Shown: in pieces, positions 24,969 to 33,484 of the stretch
How the letters are laid out: every line of letters begins with the position of its first letter
Position numbering within the stretch: the first letter of the stretch is position 1
Position numbers and translations under genes: made by a program
The notes under the pieces: model-generated
Seen by the model: the letters and a program-made list of their open reading frames with translations, nothing else
What the model was told of the DNA's origin: nothing
The model's database searches: none
Source of the DNA: JANYJZ01 sp964523395
GTDB lineage: Bacteria > Bacteroidota > Ignavibacteria > UBA10030 > SZUA-254
Length of the DNA stretch: 64,000 nt
Direction of reading: 5' to 3'
NCBI GenBank assembly: GCA_964523395.1
Contig: CAZFXS010000001.1
Location: forward strand, 62,001 to 126,000

Positions 24969-27900
24969 TTACTTTAGTAAAACGATTTTCTTCGAATCAG
25001 TAAACTCCCCGGCGGTCATGCGGATAAAATACATGCCGGTCGGTACCGGAAGCCCGCGGCTATCCTGGCCGTTCCACTCCAATCTGTACTGACCGGCGGA
25101 TTTTTCTTCATTCAGAAGTGAGGCTATTTTTCTTCCAAGAAGATCGTAGACTGCAACTTCAACATGTGACTGTTGTGGCAATTCGATCCGAAACTCTGTT
25201 GTCGGGTTGAACGGATTCGGATAGCCCTGAGAAAGGGCAAACCTGGCCGGGATCTTGTCTTTTATCACTCGAAGGACGATTGTGTTGCCGTTGATAGCAG
25301 TGATAGTGGCGTTTTTATTATCTGACAACTCAAATGATTGATGTCCATAAATCAATCGAAAATGCCCGTATTCATCAGAGCTATTTTCAAGATTGACGGT
25401 GAACGGAGGTGCAGATGACTGAATAGTTATCGGAAAATCTGCAAGTGTAAACAAAGTCTCGGGAAATACCGCGACCGTACCCTGGGTAGAAACAAAACGT
25501 GCATCAAATCCTCCCGCAGGTGGTAAAGGGGGTAATTCGTAATAACTTACTTCATGAGGAAGCATGTTTTGTTCTACAATGTAGAGCGATTGTATATTTC
25601 CATTTGCATCAGAAATATTAAGCTTATTAGCGTTCTCCAACGAATGGTCGATATGATACGGTGTTGTCATTGGAGGATTTGTCGGACATGTCATTGTAAG
25701 TGTGCCGTCCCCGGTTATTTTAACCCAATATGCTGCCCCGGGATAAATAACTGTTGATGGATAGTAGGCTCCTGCATAACCGTAAAAAGGTGACGCAGCA
25801 ACCGTTCCACCTCCCAAAATAATAGAAGATGTCGGGACAGGACATGAAATCGATCCAATCAGATTTATTCCATCATGCACGACAAAAGTGTAAGTTGAAC
25901 ATGTTTTTACATTCAAATTTCCCAAACAGTCACCATTGAATTTCATCCAGTATCCTTTACCCGTTTCCAATGTATCCGCTATGACGTAACCCCCATTAAA
26001 CGAAAATGCTTTTGAAACTGCTTGTGGAAAAAGATGTGTTTTGGCTGAGTTGCTATCGACAGGTTCGCATGGCATAGATACCAGGTTCCATCCGTCGAGA
26101 ATTGCCAAGCAGTCTTTTGGTGTCATCTTTATGCACCAGTTCTCATGTGGCCGTGTGTCTTCCGGGTATCCGTCTTTATTAATAAAAATCCATTGACCTG
26201 TCATATCGTCACTATTTTGTATGCCGATAAGAAAAGGTTGCCAGTTATCAACAGCGGCATTCCATTCGTATTGGAACTCAATGGTTCCATCACATCTGTT
26301 AAGAATAACACGAAACGTATTGTCGGTGTATGCGCCTTGTCCACAGCCATCAAAGGTTGTCAGACTATCCCATTCAATAATAAATTGGCACGTGTCACCG
26401 TTGTTGCCATATACTATTCTGCCGCAGCTGATATTGTTATCACCCAGAGTTAAATCTGTCCAGAGGGGGGCGATAAACATGGGAGGCATTCTTCCTCCGG
26501 TAGTATACCGGTCAGAATATTGCGGATAAGGAAAATCCCAACTGCTCGAGTACTGGCCTCTCGCATTTACATCGATTGTATCAGTGGGAGACTTTGAAAG
26601 TGCTATACCACCATTCACGCCGATCCACGCGTAACGAAATGTATCGCCAAAAATATCAAAGTCTCCTCCCATGTCGAATGGCCCTGCTGTTCCATTTTCC
26701 AGTGCATTATTGCTTGGTCCAATGGCAGAACCGAAAAACGAATCCCGTGGAACTGTGGCTCCATCATCCCTTATGCTTTGCATCGCACAATTTGAAGATG
26801 TGTCAATCGAATACCAGTCGTTGCCAAATGTCAGGATGCGGAATTCTTCGTATGCTGAATATGCAGTAGCACTGTCAATATCGACAGCCTTAATCCTGTA
26901 ACGTATTGTACTGCCCCCTGGATAGGAAGGGATGGTGCCTTGCCAATGGTCTCCGCCGACATTCATCATAATGACGCTCTGTGCCTCAACATCATTTACG
27001 ATGTATTGGATTTGCGCACCGGCGACACCGGCATTTCCTGGATTTATGATATTACAATCAGTAATAAATGCAGAAACTTCGTACGGTCCCCAATCGAATG
27101 TTGCAGGACTTATCACATGTACGTCGATTTCCGGAGGAACATTGGTCGTTACCGTCATTCCATACCAGATATTGTAGGGTAAAACATCCAGCGAGTCTGC
27201 GTTGGCTGCTGACCCTCCTCTCGCTACCCAGCCCTGCTTGACGCTATCCACCGGCATGCCTGAACAGCTTGTCGCCATCCCTTCATGTTCATAAAATTTC
27301 CAATTCGGGGAAGGATAATCTGGGTCGCCGGTACTTGTACGAAATCCCGATGCACCCCAGGTTGTTCGTACCTCGGTTCCGGCTTCAATATGACCTCCTT
27401 CGGCATTATTCTCATGATTAATACGCATTGAAATAAAAATCTTGTCTCCAACCTTTACATCGATTGGTCCATTAAGGTCTGACATTACTGCGAAGTTCAC
27501 CGCATTTGGTTTTATGCGAACCGGGTACCCTCCCAATCCCCAAAGTTCTTCACCAAAGGGAGGAGTTGACGGAACGGGCGAGTTGATTGTGGAAATCCAT
27601 GTTGTTTCCGTCGCATCTTCAATAAAAGCCGCGATGCCGTTGTCCGGATCGTTGGTGTTTCGCCAGTATCCCCAGTTCTGGCATGGCGGGTTGAACGGTC
27701 CCGGTCGGGCTCCCGGACCGTATTCCTTGGAAATATTAGAGCGATGTACCCGGAGATAAATGGTGGAATCGTACGCACCTATGGTCGAAGAGTTCATCCA
27801 AAAGATCGTATCGATAGTTCCGGATGCCGGCACGACAAACCATTGACCAATGACATCCCTGTGATAGCTTCCAAAACTTGAAGTGATGGGAAACGCCTCA

Positions 27901-28112
27901 GGGTGGTAACCAAATGTAAACTTGTCGGTACACGTGTCCGCAGAAGAAGCTATCCCATGTGAGCGTCGCTGTATAATGGTGGCTGAATTTTCCTCCTGTG
28001 AAAGCGGTATTACCTCTGAATTGGGAGAAATGAGGTAGCGCTGTTGCGATGCCATCTCTGCTGTGATGAACATGGAAAAGAAAAGAAGTAAACAAATCCG
28101 CATGTTACGCAT
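24969..28112 (-). CDS. T9SS cargo paralog 2
   Basis: A 1,047-residue paralog of the neighbouring protein with the same module order: signal peptide (about 1-22), N-terminal module with GPGARPGPFNPPC and PPFGEELWGLGGYPV, Ig-like domain, NIDO-like region (FRYAWIGVNGGIALSK, FIAPLWTDL, FRVILNRCDGTIEFQYE), two GWN repeats (DGWNLVSMP and DGINLIGSI), an ELPPLPPAGGFDARF module and a sorting domain. Compared with paralog 1 it has an additional propeptide-like stretch after the signal peptide (SPNSEVIPLSQEEN), as in the other two. Its last 75 codons are almost identical to those of paralog 1 at DNA level. Only 36 bp separates it from the upstream paralog, so the two are probably co-transcribed. Confidence 0.85.
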   Translation of the reverse strand: MRNMRICLLLFFSMFITAEMASQQRYLISPNSEVIPLSQEENSATIIQRRSHGIASSADTCTDKFTFGYHPEAFPITSSFGSYHRDVIGQWFVVPASGTIDTIFWMNSSTIGAYDSTIYLRVHRSNISKEYGPGARPGPFNPPCQNWGYWRNTNDPDNGIAAFIEDATETTWISTINSPVPSTPPFGEELWGLGGYPVRIKPNAVNFAVMSDLNGPIDVKVGDKIFISMRINHENNAEGGHIEAGTEVRTTWGASGFRTSTGDPDYPSPNWKFYEHEGMATSCSGMPVDSVKQGWVARGGSAANADSLDVLPYNIWYGMTVTTNVPPEIDVHVISPATFDWGPYEVSAFITDCNIINPGNAGVAGAQIQYIVNDVEAQSVIMMNVGGDHWQGTIPSYPGGSTIRYRIKAVDIDSATAYSAYEEFRILTFGNDWYSIDTSSNCAMQSIRDDGATVPRDSFFGSAIGPSNNALENGTAGPFDMGGDFDIFGDTFRYAWIGVNGGIALSKSPTDTIDVNARGQYSSSWDFPYPQYSDRYTTGGRMPPMFIAPLWTDLTLGDNNISCGRIVYGNNGDTCQFIIEWDSLTTFDGCGQGAYTDNTFRVILNRCDGTIEFQYEWNAAVDNWQPFLIGIQNSDDMTGQWIFINKDGYPEDTRPHENWCIKMTPKDCLAILDGWNLVSMPCEPVDSNSAKTHLFPQAVSKAFSFNGGYVIADTLETGKGYWMKFNGDCLGNLNVKTCSTYTFVVHDGINLIGSISCPVPTSSIILGGGTVAASPFYGYAGAYYPSTVIYPGAAYWVKITGDGTLTMTCPTNPPMTTPYHIDHSLENANKLNISDANGNIQSLYIVEQNMLPHEVSYYELPPLPPAGGFDARFVSTQGTVAVFPETLFTLADFPITIQSSAPPFTVNLENSSDEYGHFRLIYGHQSFELSDNKNATITAINGNTIVLRVIKDKIPARFALSQGYPNPFNPTTEFRIELPQQSHVEVAVYDLLGRKIASLLNEEKSAGQYRLEWNGQDSRGLPVPTGMYFIRMTAGEFTDSKKIVLLK

Positions 28113-28148
28113 CCTCCGTTTGAACGTTTCTAGAATAAGTTCATTAAA

Positions 28149-31100
28149 TCATTTGATGAAGATTACTTTTCTGGAATCAGTAAAATCCCCGGCGGTCATG
28201 CGGATGAAGTACATGCCGGTCGGGACCGGAAGCCCGTGGCTGTCCTGGCCGTTCCACTCCAATGTAAACGAACCCGGAGGTTTGTCATCGTTCAGGAGTG
28301 TTATAATCTTCCTTCCCAGGATATCAAAAACCGAAATCTCAACTCGCAAAGCAGCTACTACGTCTACCCGGAAGCGCGTAATTGGATTGAACGGGTTTGG
28401 ATAATTTTGTGACAGGGCAAATTTGTTCGGAATGGCGCCATCGCTAACACGCAGAATCAACTGATGAGTGCTTGCATCATGAATGATAGTAGTTCCCTGA
28501 TCCGATATCGAAACTGTTTGCTCACCGGCAGTAATTTCAATATGCTTTGATTCCATGGGATGGATATTCCATGAAAGGGTGATGGGATATTTAGCGGATT
28601 GCAGTTGTATAGGAAATACATTCGGCTGTTTGGTTGTTTCCGTGTATGTTTCAACCATTCTTCCTCCTGTGCTGAACCGGACGTCAAATCCGCCATCCGG
28701 GGGCGGAGGGGGAAGCTCAAAGTAACTCAGCTCCTGTTCAATAAGGTTATCTTTCCCGAAGTACAATGTTTGAGAGCGTTTCAATTTGTCTGTAAAGGTG
28801 ATTGAGTTCATCTCAGTGAAATACGTTTGGGCTGGTGGCGAAAGCCGTTCGGCTGCGGCTGAGAGTGAGTTCAGTGTGAGTGTACCGGCTCCGGCGATTT
28901 TTGCCCAATATCCATGCCCTGGGTTTAAAATAGTTACCGGATAATATCCTCTTTCATATCCGAAAAATGGCGATACCACGAAAGCTCCTCCCGGAGTGAT
29001 AGTACCTGTCGAAACAAATCCGGAAACAGAGCCAATTATGTTCCATTTATCCTGCACCGGTATTGTCAATGACGATTGCCATATCCCGGGGACTCCCGCC
29101 CGGTGTGCTTCCACAAATTTCATCCAATATCCCAGTCCGTTGACAAGCGTATCGACCGGACCCTTCAAACCAAACGCACGCGAAGTTCCGTTGGGAAAAA
29201 TGTGTGTTACCGCGTAGTTGCCATCTCTCGGTATCCCGGCGACGGAAATGAGGTTCCATCCATCATCCACTGTTGCCCCGGCAGTGGGAGTCATTGTGTA
29301 ACACCAGTTTGATCGTGGCCGGATTTCCCGGGGGTAACCTTTATCATTGAGTGACACGTAAGAGGCAAAGGGTAACTCATCTTTCTGCATACCAGTCAGT
29401 CCTGCGGAGGAATATCCTGCATACCAGTCAGGACCATATTGAAATTCAACAGTACCGTTACACCGGTTAAGAACCACCCGGAATGTAATGTTGGAGGAAT
29501 AAATACCGTCCCAATGGTGATACCCTAAGGAATTCCACTCCACTATAAACTGACACTGATCGCCTCCGTTGCCGTAGTAGATATTGCCTAAAGAAGTAGA
29601 TGCAGTATCCTGACCGAGTGTGAAATTTGTATAGAATGGTGCGATAAACATTTTGGGAACGCCAAGTACATCAGCCGAATCACCCCTTCCATGATGGAGA
29701 TCAACAGAAGGGATTGTCCATGCACTGTTATATTGACCGTTTGCGCTGATATCCATGGTGTCAGTTGCAGATGATGTTAACGCAAGAGCTCCGTCTACAC
29801 CGATCCAAGCATAATGGAATGCTTGACCGAATAACATAAAATTGCCGCCCATCTCAAACGGTCCTGCGGTTCCGTTATCCTTCGAATCTTGTCCGGAACC
29901 GGGATATGACGGGCTGAAGAAACTTGAGGAAGGAATAGAAGTCCCCGTAAGATGAATATCTTTTTGTGTAGTGCAGGTAGATGTATCAAGCGTGTACCAT
30001 GTGTTGCCAAAACCAATAATCCTGAATTCCTTGTAATCGGAGTACGACACAGCTAAGTCCAGGTCTTCGGCTTTGACGCGATATCTGACAATATGATCGC
30101 CTGACCGTGCAGGGAGAACAGCTGACCACAGGTCGTGGTACATATCTGCTCGAACCATGTTTTCATCCGGCTGAGGGATACCGTCCACACTGTATTCAAT
30201 GGTTGCCTGTGTGACTCCATCACTCGGCGATTGAAAACCGTGACAGTCTTTTATTTCAGCATCAATATAAGCAGGCATGCCCTCAAGGACAGGACGCGCC
30301 CCATCATCCATGATAACGGGCGGAGAATTTTCCGTGACAGTCATACTATACCAGATGCGATAGAGCCCTACAGTGAGAGAGTCGGAGTTAAAAAAGTTTC
30401 CTCTTGCCATCCATCCGCGTCGTACGCTGTCTATACTCAGGCCATTGCAGTAAGGGGTTCCGTTGTCATGCTCATAAAATTTCCATACGCGGGAAGGGTA
30501 GTCTGATGATAACGTGTTTGTACAGAATGTTTCTCCTCGGATTGTGGTAAATTCTTCCCCGGGATAATGAGGATCTGATAATGCGAGTCCCGGATCATAA
30601 TTGGTGCTGAATGAAATGAAAAAAACATCTCCTTTTGTTACCTGAAGTGGATACGCGTCATTAACAATGATTTGTTGCACCGTATTCGGCTTTCCCACCA
30701 CAGGATATCCCCCCGGAATCCATAATTCTTCGCCGAACGGAGGGGATGAAGGAAGGGGTGAGTTAAGGATTGTGGATATCCACGTCGTATCTGTTGCTTC
30801 CTCTATGAACGGCGCTATCCCCATGTCTTTATCATTGGTATTTTGCCAATATCCCCACATCTGACACGGCGGGTTGTATGGCCCCGGTCGAGCTCCGGGT
30901 CCGAATAAGGGGCCGATGTGGGATTTATGTATTCGGATGAGTATCAAAGAATCAAGACTCCCAACGCTTGATCCGGTCATCCAATAAATTGTATCGATGG
31001 TTCCTGTAGCCGGTGCCACATACCATTGTCCAATCACGTCGCGGTGTTTTGCACCTAAAGACCAAATTCCCCAACAGGGTGGTTCCGGAAAACCAAATCC

Positions 31101-31271
31101 GGTCGGACATTTTTCCGAGCTTGTCTGTATTCTTGTCCTTACTAAATCAGTAGAGTTATCTCCCGGTGATATAGGGGTAACATCTTGGTCAGGAGCAATA
31201 AGAAGCCGCTGTTGCGAGTCCGCATCAGTGAGTAGAAGAATGAACAATGATATGATAAGCGTACATCGCAT
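28149..31271 (-). CDS. T9SS cargo paralog 3
   Basis: A protein of about 1,040 residues with the same modules: signal peptide, SPGDN propeptide-like segment, GPGARPGPYNPPC and PPFGEELWIPGGYPV in the N-terminal module, Ig-like domain, NIDO-like region (FHYAWIGVDGALALTSS, FIAPFYTNF, FRVVLNRCNGTVEFQYG), GWN repeats (DGWNLISVAG and DKWNIIGSV), an ELPPPPPDGGFDVRF module and a sorting domain ending RKVIFIK. An ATG six codons upstream (31289) exists, but a GGAGG ribosome site lies between the two, which points to the ATG at 31271 and places the hydrophobic signal peptide first. Its sorting domain resembles that of paralog 4 more than those of 1 and 2. Confidence 0.85.
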   Translation of the reverse strand: MRCTLIISLFILLLTDADSQQRLLIAPDQDVTPISPGDNSTDLVRTRIQTSSEKCPTGFGFPEPPCWGIWSLGAKHRDVIGQWYVAPATGTIDTIYWMTGSSVGSLDSLILIRIHKSHIGPLFGPGARPGPYNPPCQMWGYWQNTNDKDMGIAPFIEEATDTTWISTILNSPLPSSPPFGEELWIPGGYPVVGKPNTVQQIIVNDAYPLQVTKGDVFFISFSTNYDPGLALSDPHYPGEEFTTIRGETFCTNTLSSDYPSRVWKFYEHDNGTPYCNGLSIDSVRRGWMARGNFFNSDSLTVGLYRIWYSMTVTENSPPVIMDDGARPVLEGMPAYIDAEIKDCHGFQSPSDGVTQATIEYSVDGIPQPDENMVRADMYHDLWSAVLPARSGDHIVRYRVKAEDLDLAVSYSDYKEFRIIGFGNTWYTLDTSTCTTQKDIHLTGTSIPSSSFFSPSYPGSGQDSKDNGTAGPFEMGGNFMLFGQAFHYAWIGVDGALALTSSATDTMDISANGQYNSAWTIPSVDLHHGRGDSADVLGVPKMFIAPFYTNFTLGQDTASTSLGNIYYGNGGDQCQFIVEWNSLGYHHWDGIYSSNITFRVVLNRCNGTVEFQYGPDWYAGYSSAGLTGMQKDELPFASYVSLNDKGYPREIRPRSNWCYTMTPTAGATVDDGWNLISVAGIPRDGNYAVTHIFPNGTSRAFGLKGPVDTLVNGLGYWMKFVEAHRAGVPGIWQSSLTIPVQDKWNIIGSVSGFVSTGTITPGGAFVVSPFFGYERGYYPVTILNPGHGYWAKIAGAGTLTLNSLSAAAERLSPPAQTYFTEMNSITFTDKLKRSQTLYFGKDNLIEQELSYFELPPPPPDGGFDVRFSTGGRMVETYTETTKQPNVFPIQLQSAKYPITLSWNIHPMESKHIEITAGEQTVSISDQGTTIIHDASTHQLILRVSDGAIPNKFALSQNYPNPFNPITRFRVDVVAALRVEISVFDILGRKIITLLNDDKPPGSFTLEWNGQDSHGLPVPTGMYFIRMTAGDFTDSRKVIFIK

Positions 31272-31308
31272 ATAGTTCCTCCGAAACATACGCTGTAGAA
31301 TTCAACTA

Positions 31309-31337
31309 AAATTAACAAATCAGATTGACTAAGTCAA
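31309..31337 (-). promoter_or_regulatory. Candidate promoter of T9SS paralog 3
   Basis: Minus-strand TTGACT (31337-31332) and TAATTT (31314-31309) have a 17-bp spacer, about 40 bp before the start. The -35 box lies inside a perfect palindrome at 31321-31341. Confidence 0.45.
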
Positions 31338-31341
31338 TCTG
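31321..31341. repeat. Perfect palindrome over the -35 box
   Basis: Arms of 10 bp, CAGATTGACT and AGTCAATCTG, flank one central base. The position over the -35 box of paralog 3 suggests an operator, but it could also be a weak terminator for the upstream gene. Confidence 0.55.
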
Positions 31342-31392
31342 ACCTCCCTGTTGTTGTTGATACTTTCCGTGAATTGAGGAGATATTCCTCCG

Positions 31393-31430
31393 AATAAAAA
31401 TGCCTGCCGGTATTCACTCAACCGGCAGGC
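31393..31430 (-). terminator. Rho-independent terminator of the 642-residue T9SS cargo gene
   Basis: On the minus strand a perfect 10-bp stem GCCTGCCGGT/ACCGGCAGGC with a 9-nt loop is followed by ATTTTTATT. It separates the upstream cargo gene from paralog 3. Confidence 0.85.
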
Positions 31431-31462
31431 TTCATCTGGTACCCGTTCCTGAACTGAGAACG

Positions 31463-33391
31463 TTATTTTAATAACATCATTTTCTTTACCTGATGAAACT
31501 CGCCGTCATTCACAACAATACGGTAGTAATAGACACCGGTAGAGAACTGCGAAGCGTCGAATTCAACTGTGTTGTCGCCTTCACTCAGTTCTTCACGGTC
31601 AATTAACGTTGCGATCTCTTGTCCGAGTATCGAATACACTTTCAGGCTCACAATAGCATCCTGTGGTAACGTGAAGTCAATTGCAGTTGTCGGGTTAAAC
31701 GGATTCGGATAGTTCTGTGAGAGTGCAAATGTTTTGGGAACGTCATACAGCTCGCTGTAATCGAAATATTGCTGAGGCTCTTGTGCCGGTTCCGCTGCCT
31801 GCAGGAAGTCGACAAGGACAAGGGCCCTTGCCCCGGTGGTAATTGTTCCGCCAATCGGTTTAAGAATGGTGGGGGAGACAAATCCGATGGTGTCAAATCT
31901 TCCGTTAAATTCATCGTTAATGCGTTTGAGCAAATTCGCAACGTCCTCAAACGTATAACCGCCTTTAAATCCCGATGAATCACAGGAGAGAACCCTGTCT
32001 GCTTTTTCAGCGATCTGGCTGATAGTCTGTCCGTTGTAGGGATGTCCCGGATCATTAATGTCATTGAACACAAGCTCGCCTAACCCGGCGGGAGTCTTTC
32101 CATGTGCGCTTGCGAGGATATTTACTTTAAGCGTCAGCAATTCTCCCAACAGCCTGTTGCCGCGGTCGGCAGATCCTTTGTGGCGCACAAGTTTGTCGGG
32201 TGCGGTTGCCTTTTGAATTTTTGTTACTCCTTTGCTCGAGATCGTATCAAGGCAATAAGGAGTACCGGACTGAAATAAGTCGAGCCCTTTTGCCTTTTTG
32301 TACAATGTTTTTAAAACATCTTTCCATTTAAAATGACGCATGCGCTTAATGGAATCTGCGCCGACATCAATAGGGAAGACCCCCTGCATCTGGAGCTCTT
32401 CGCCTACGTTATTAATATTCGGCATATGATACATTAACATGCTTGTTCCTTCGTCGGGCAAGACAAGCCCGCCCAGTGGTTCGAGCGGCAAACCGGAAGC
32501 CTTCCAATACCATTTTTTGGCAGTGAGAACTTTTCCCTTGCCTTCACAAACACAAATCGTTGTTGAATCTCCGTCGTTGACGGTACCGCCGCTGTAGGTG
32601 ATTTTCTGCGGTTTTGTCGGATCAACGGCAGTGGGGGTTGCGTTAAAAATTCCGTAGGAAAGATGAGAAGTGATAATCTGGCTCCACTCCACATACAGTT
32701 CATCAGCGGTGGCTCCGGAAATATTGAGGAACGAAAAGCACCCCTGGCTTCCCGATGGTTTACGTTTTTCCGCTTTACCGACTTTTCCTTTTGAATCCTT
32801 TGCCAGGCCGATACTGTCGCTTTTGAATGTCCTGAATTTTCGTCCGTCGCCGATGACAATATCGACAAACGATCCGGTGAGGCCGTTAAACGATTCATTC
32901 GTAAAGCTTGTCTGGCTTGTCATATCAACGTTGCCAAAAATCAACCCGCCTTGTCCGTCGGTAAGGTAAAACCCCCCGCCGCTGATACTGCCGAGTCCCG
33001 CCTGCCAGGAAAGTGTAATGCCTGTTCCTTCGGGAGAGCTGCGGCGGAACACCAGCCGGTAGACATCCCGCTGGTAATCTGAAATTAATGTTCGAAGGTC
33101 GAGGTCGAGTCCCTGTCCGAATGCAAACCCGCCTGTCGGATCAGCTGAGCGGAAATCAGCAAACTGATTTGATCCAGGAGGAGGGATGGGCGGTAATTCG
33201 GTTTCTCCGAGAGAGGCGTCAATACCAAAGGTTGCGGAGGTATGTTTACCGATGGTAACGGAATCCATCCACCCGGATCCGTCTGCCGCATAAATGGTGA
33301 TGCTGAAATTTGTCTGACTGCGGGCGAATTGGAAAGTAATAAATACAAGCGCAAGCAACGCAGTAGTAAAGAAGCCGTTATGATTTCTCAT
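31463..33391 (-). CDS. T9SS type A sorting domain protein of 642 residues, unrelated to its neighbours
   Basis: It has a signal peptide (about 1-25), then a beta-rich exported region that is not similar to the flanking paralogs apart from an ELPPIPPPGSNQFADFR segment near residue 60. A Lys-rich stretch near 190-215, two close Cys residues (ICVCEGKGK near 283) and a helical region (about 400-520) precede the sorting domain. The sorting domain begins at FALSQNYPNPFNPTTAIDF (about 553) and ends MMLLK. The helical region resembles cohesin/dockerin-associated segments only vaguely, so no function is offered. It is bounded by its own terminator and by that of the upstream gene, so it is probably monocistronic. 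Confidence 0.8.
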   Translation of the reverse strand: MRNHNGFFTTALLALVFITFQFARSQTNFSITIYAADGSGWMDSVTIGKHTSATFGIDASLGETELPPIPPPGSNQFADFRSADPTGGFAFGQGLDLDLRTLISDYQRDVYRLVFRRSSPEGTGITLSWQAGLGSISGGGFYLTDGQGGLIFGNVDMTSQTSFTNESFNGLTGSFVDIVIGDGRKFRTFKSDSIGLAKDSKGKVGKAEKRKPSGSQGCFSFLNISGATADELYVEWSQIITSHLSYGIFNATPTAVDPTKPQKITYSGGTVNDGDSTTICVCEGKGKVLTAKKWYWKASGLPLEPLGGLVLPDEGTSMLMYHMPNINNVGEELQMQGVFPIDVGADSIKRMRHFKWKDVLKTLYKKAKGLDLFQSGTPYCLDTISSKGVTKIQKATAPDKLVRHKGSADRGNRLLGELLTLKVNILASAHGKTPAGLGELVFNDINDPGHPYNGQTISQIAEKADRVLSCDSSGFKGGYTFEDVANLLKRINDEFNGRFDTIGFVSPTILKPIGGTITTGARALVLVDFLQAAEPAQEPQQYFDYSELYDVPKTFALSQNYPNPFNPTTAIDFTLPQDAIVSLKVYSILGQEIATLIDREELSEGDNTVEFDASQFSTGVYYYRIVVNDGEFHQVKKMMLLK

Positions 33392-33430
33392 GATCGCCCC
33401 GAATTGAATTAAATGAAAATGTGATATTGA

Positions 33431-33480
33431 AGAAAGTGCACCGTCCCTCCCGTTCGGTAAACGGGAGAGACGGTGTGCGT
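33431..33480 (-). terminator. Rho-independent terminator of T9SS paralog 4
   Basis: Minus-strand arms of about 19 nt, GCACACCGTCTCTCCCGTT and AACGGGAGGGACGGTGCAC (two mismatches), form a long stem with a small loop, followed by TTTCTTC. Confidence 0.75.
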
Positions 33481-33484
33481 GGTG

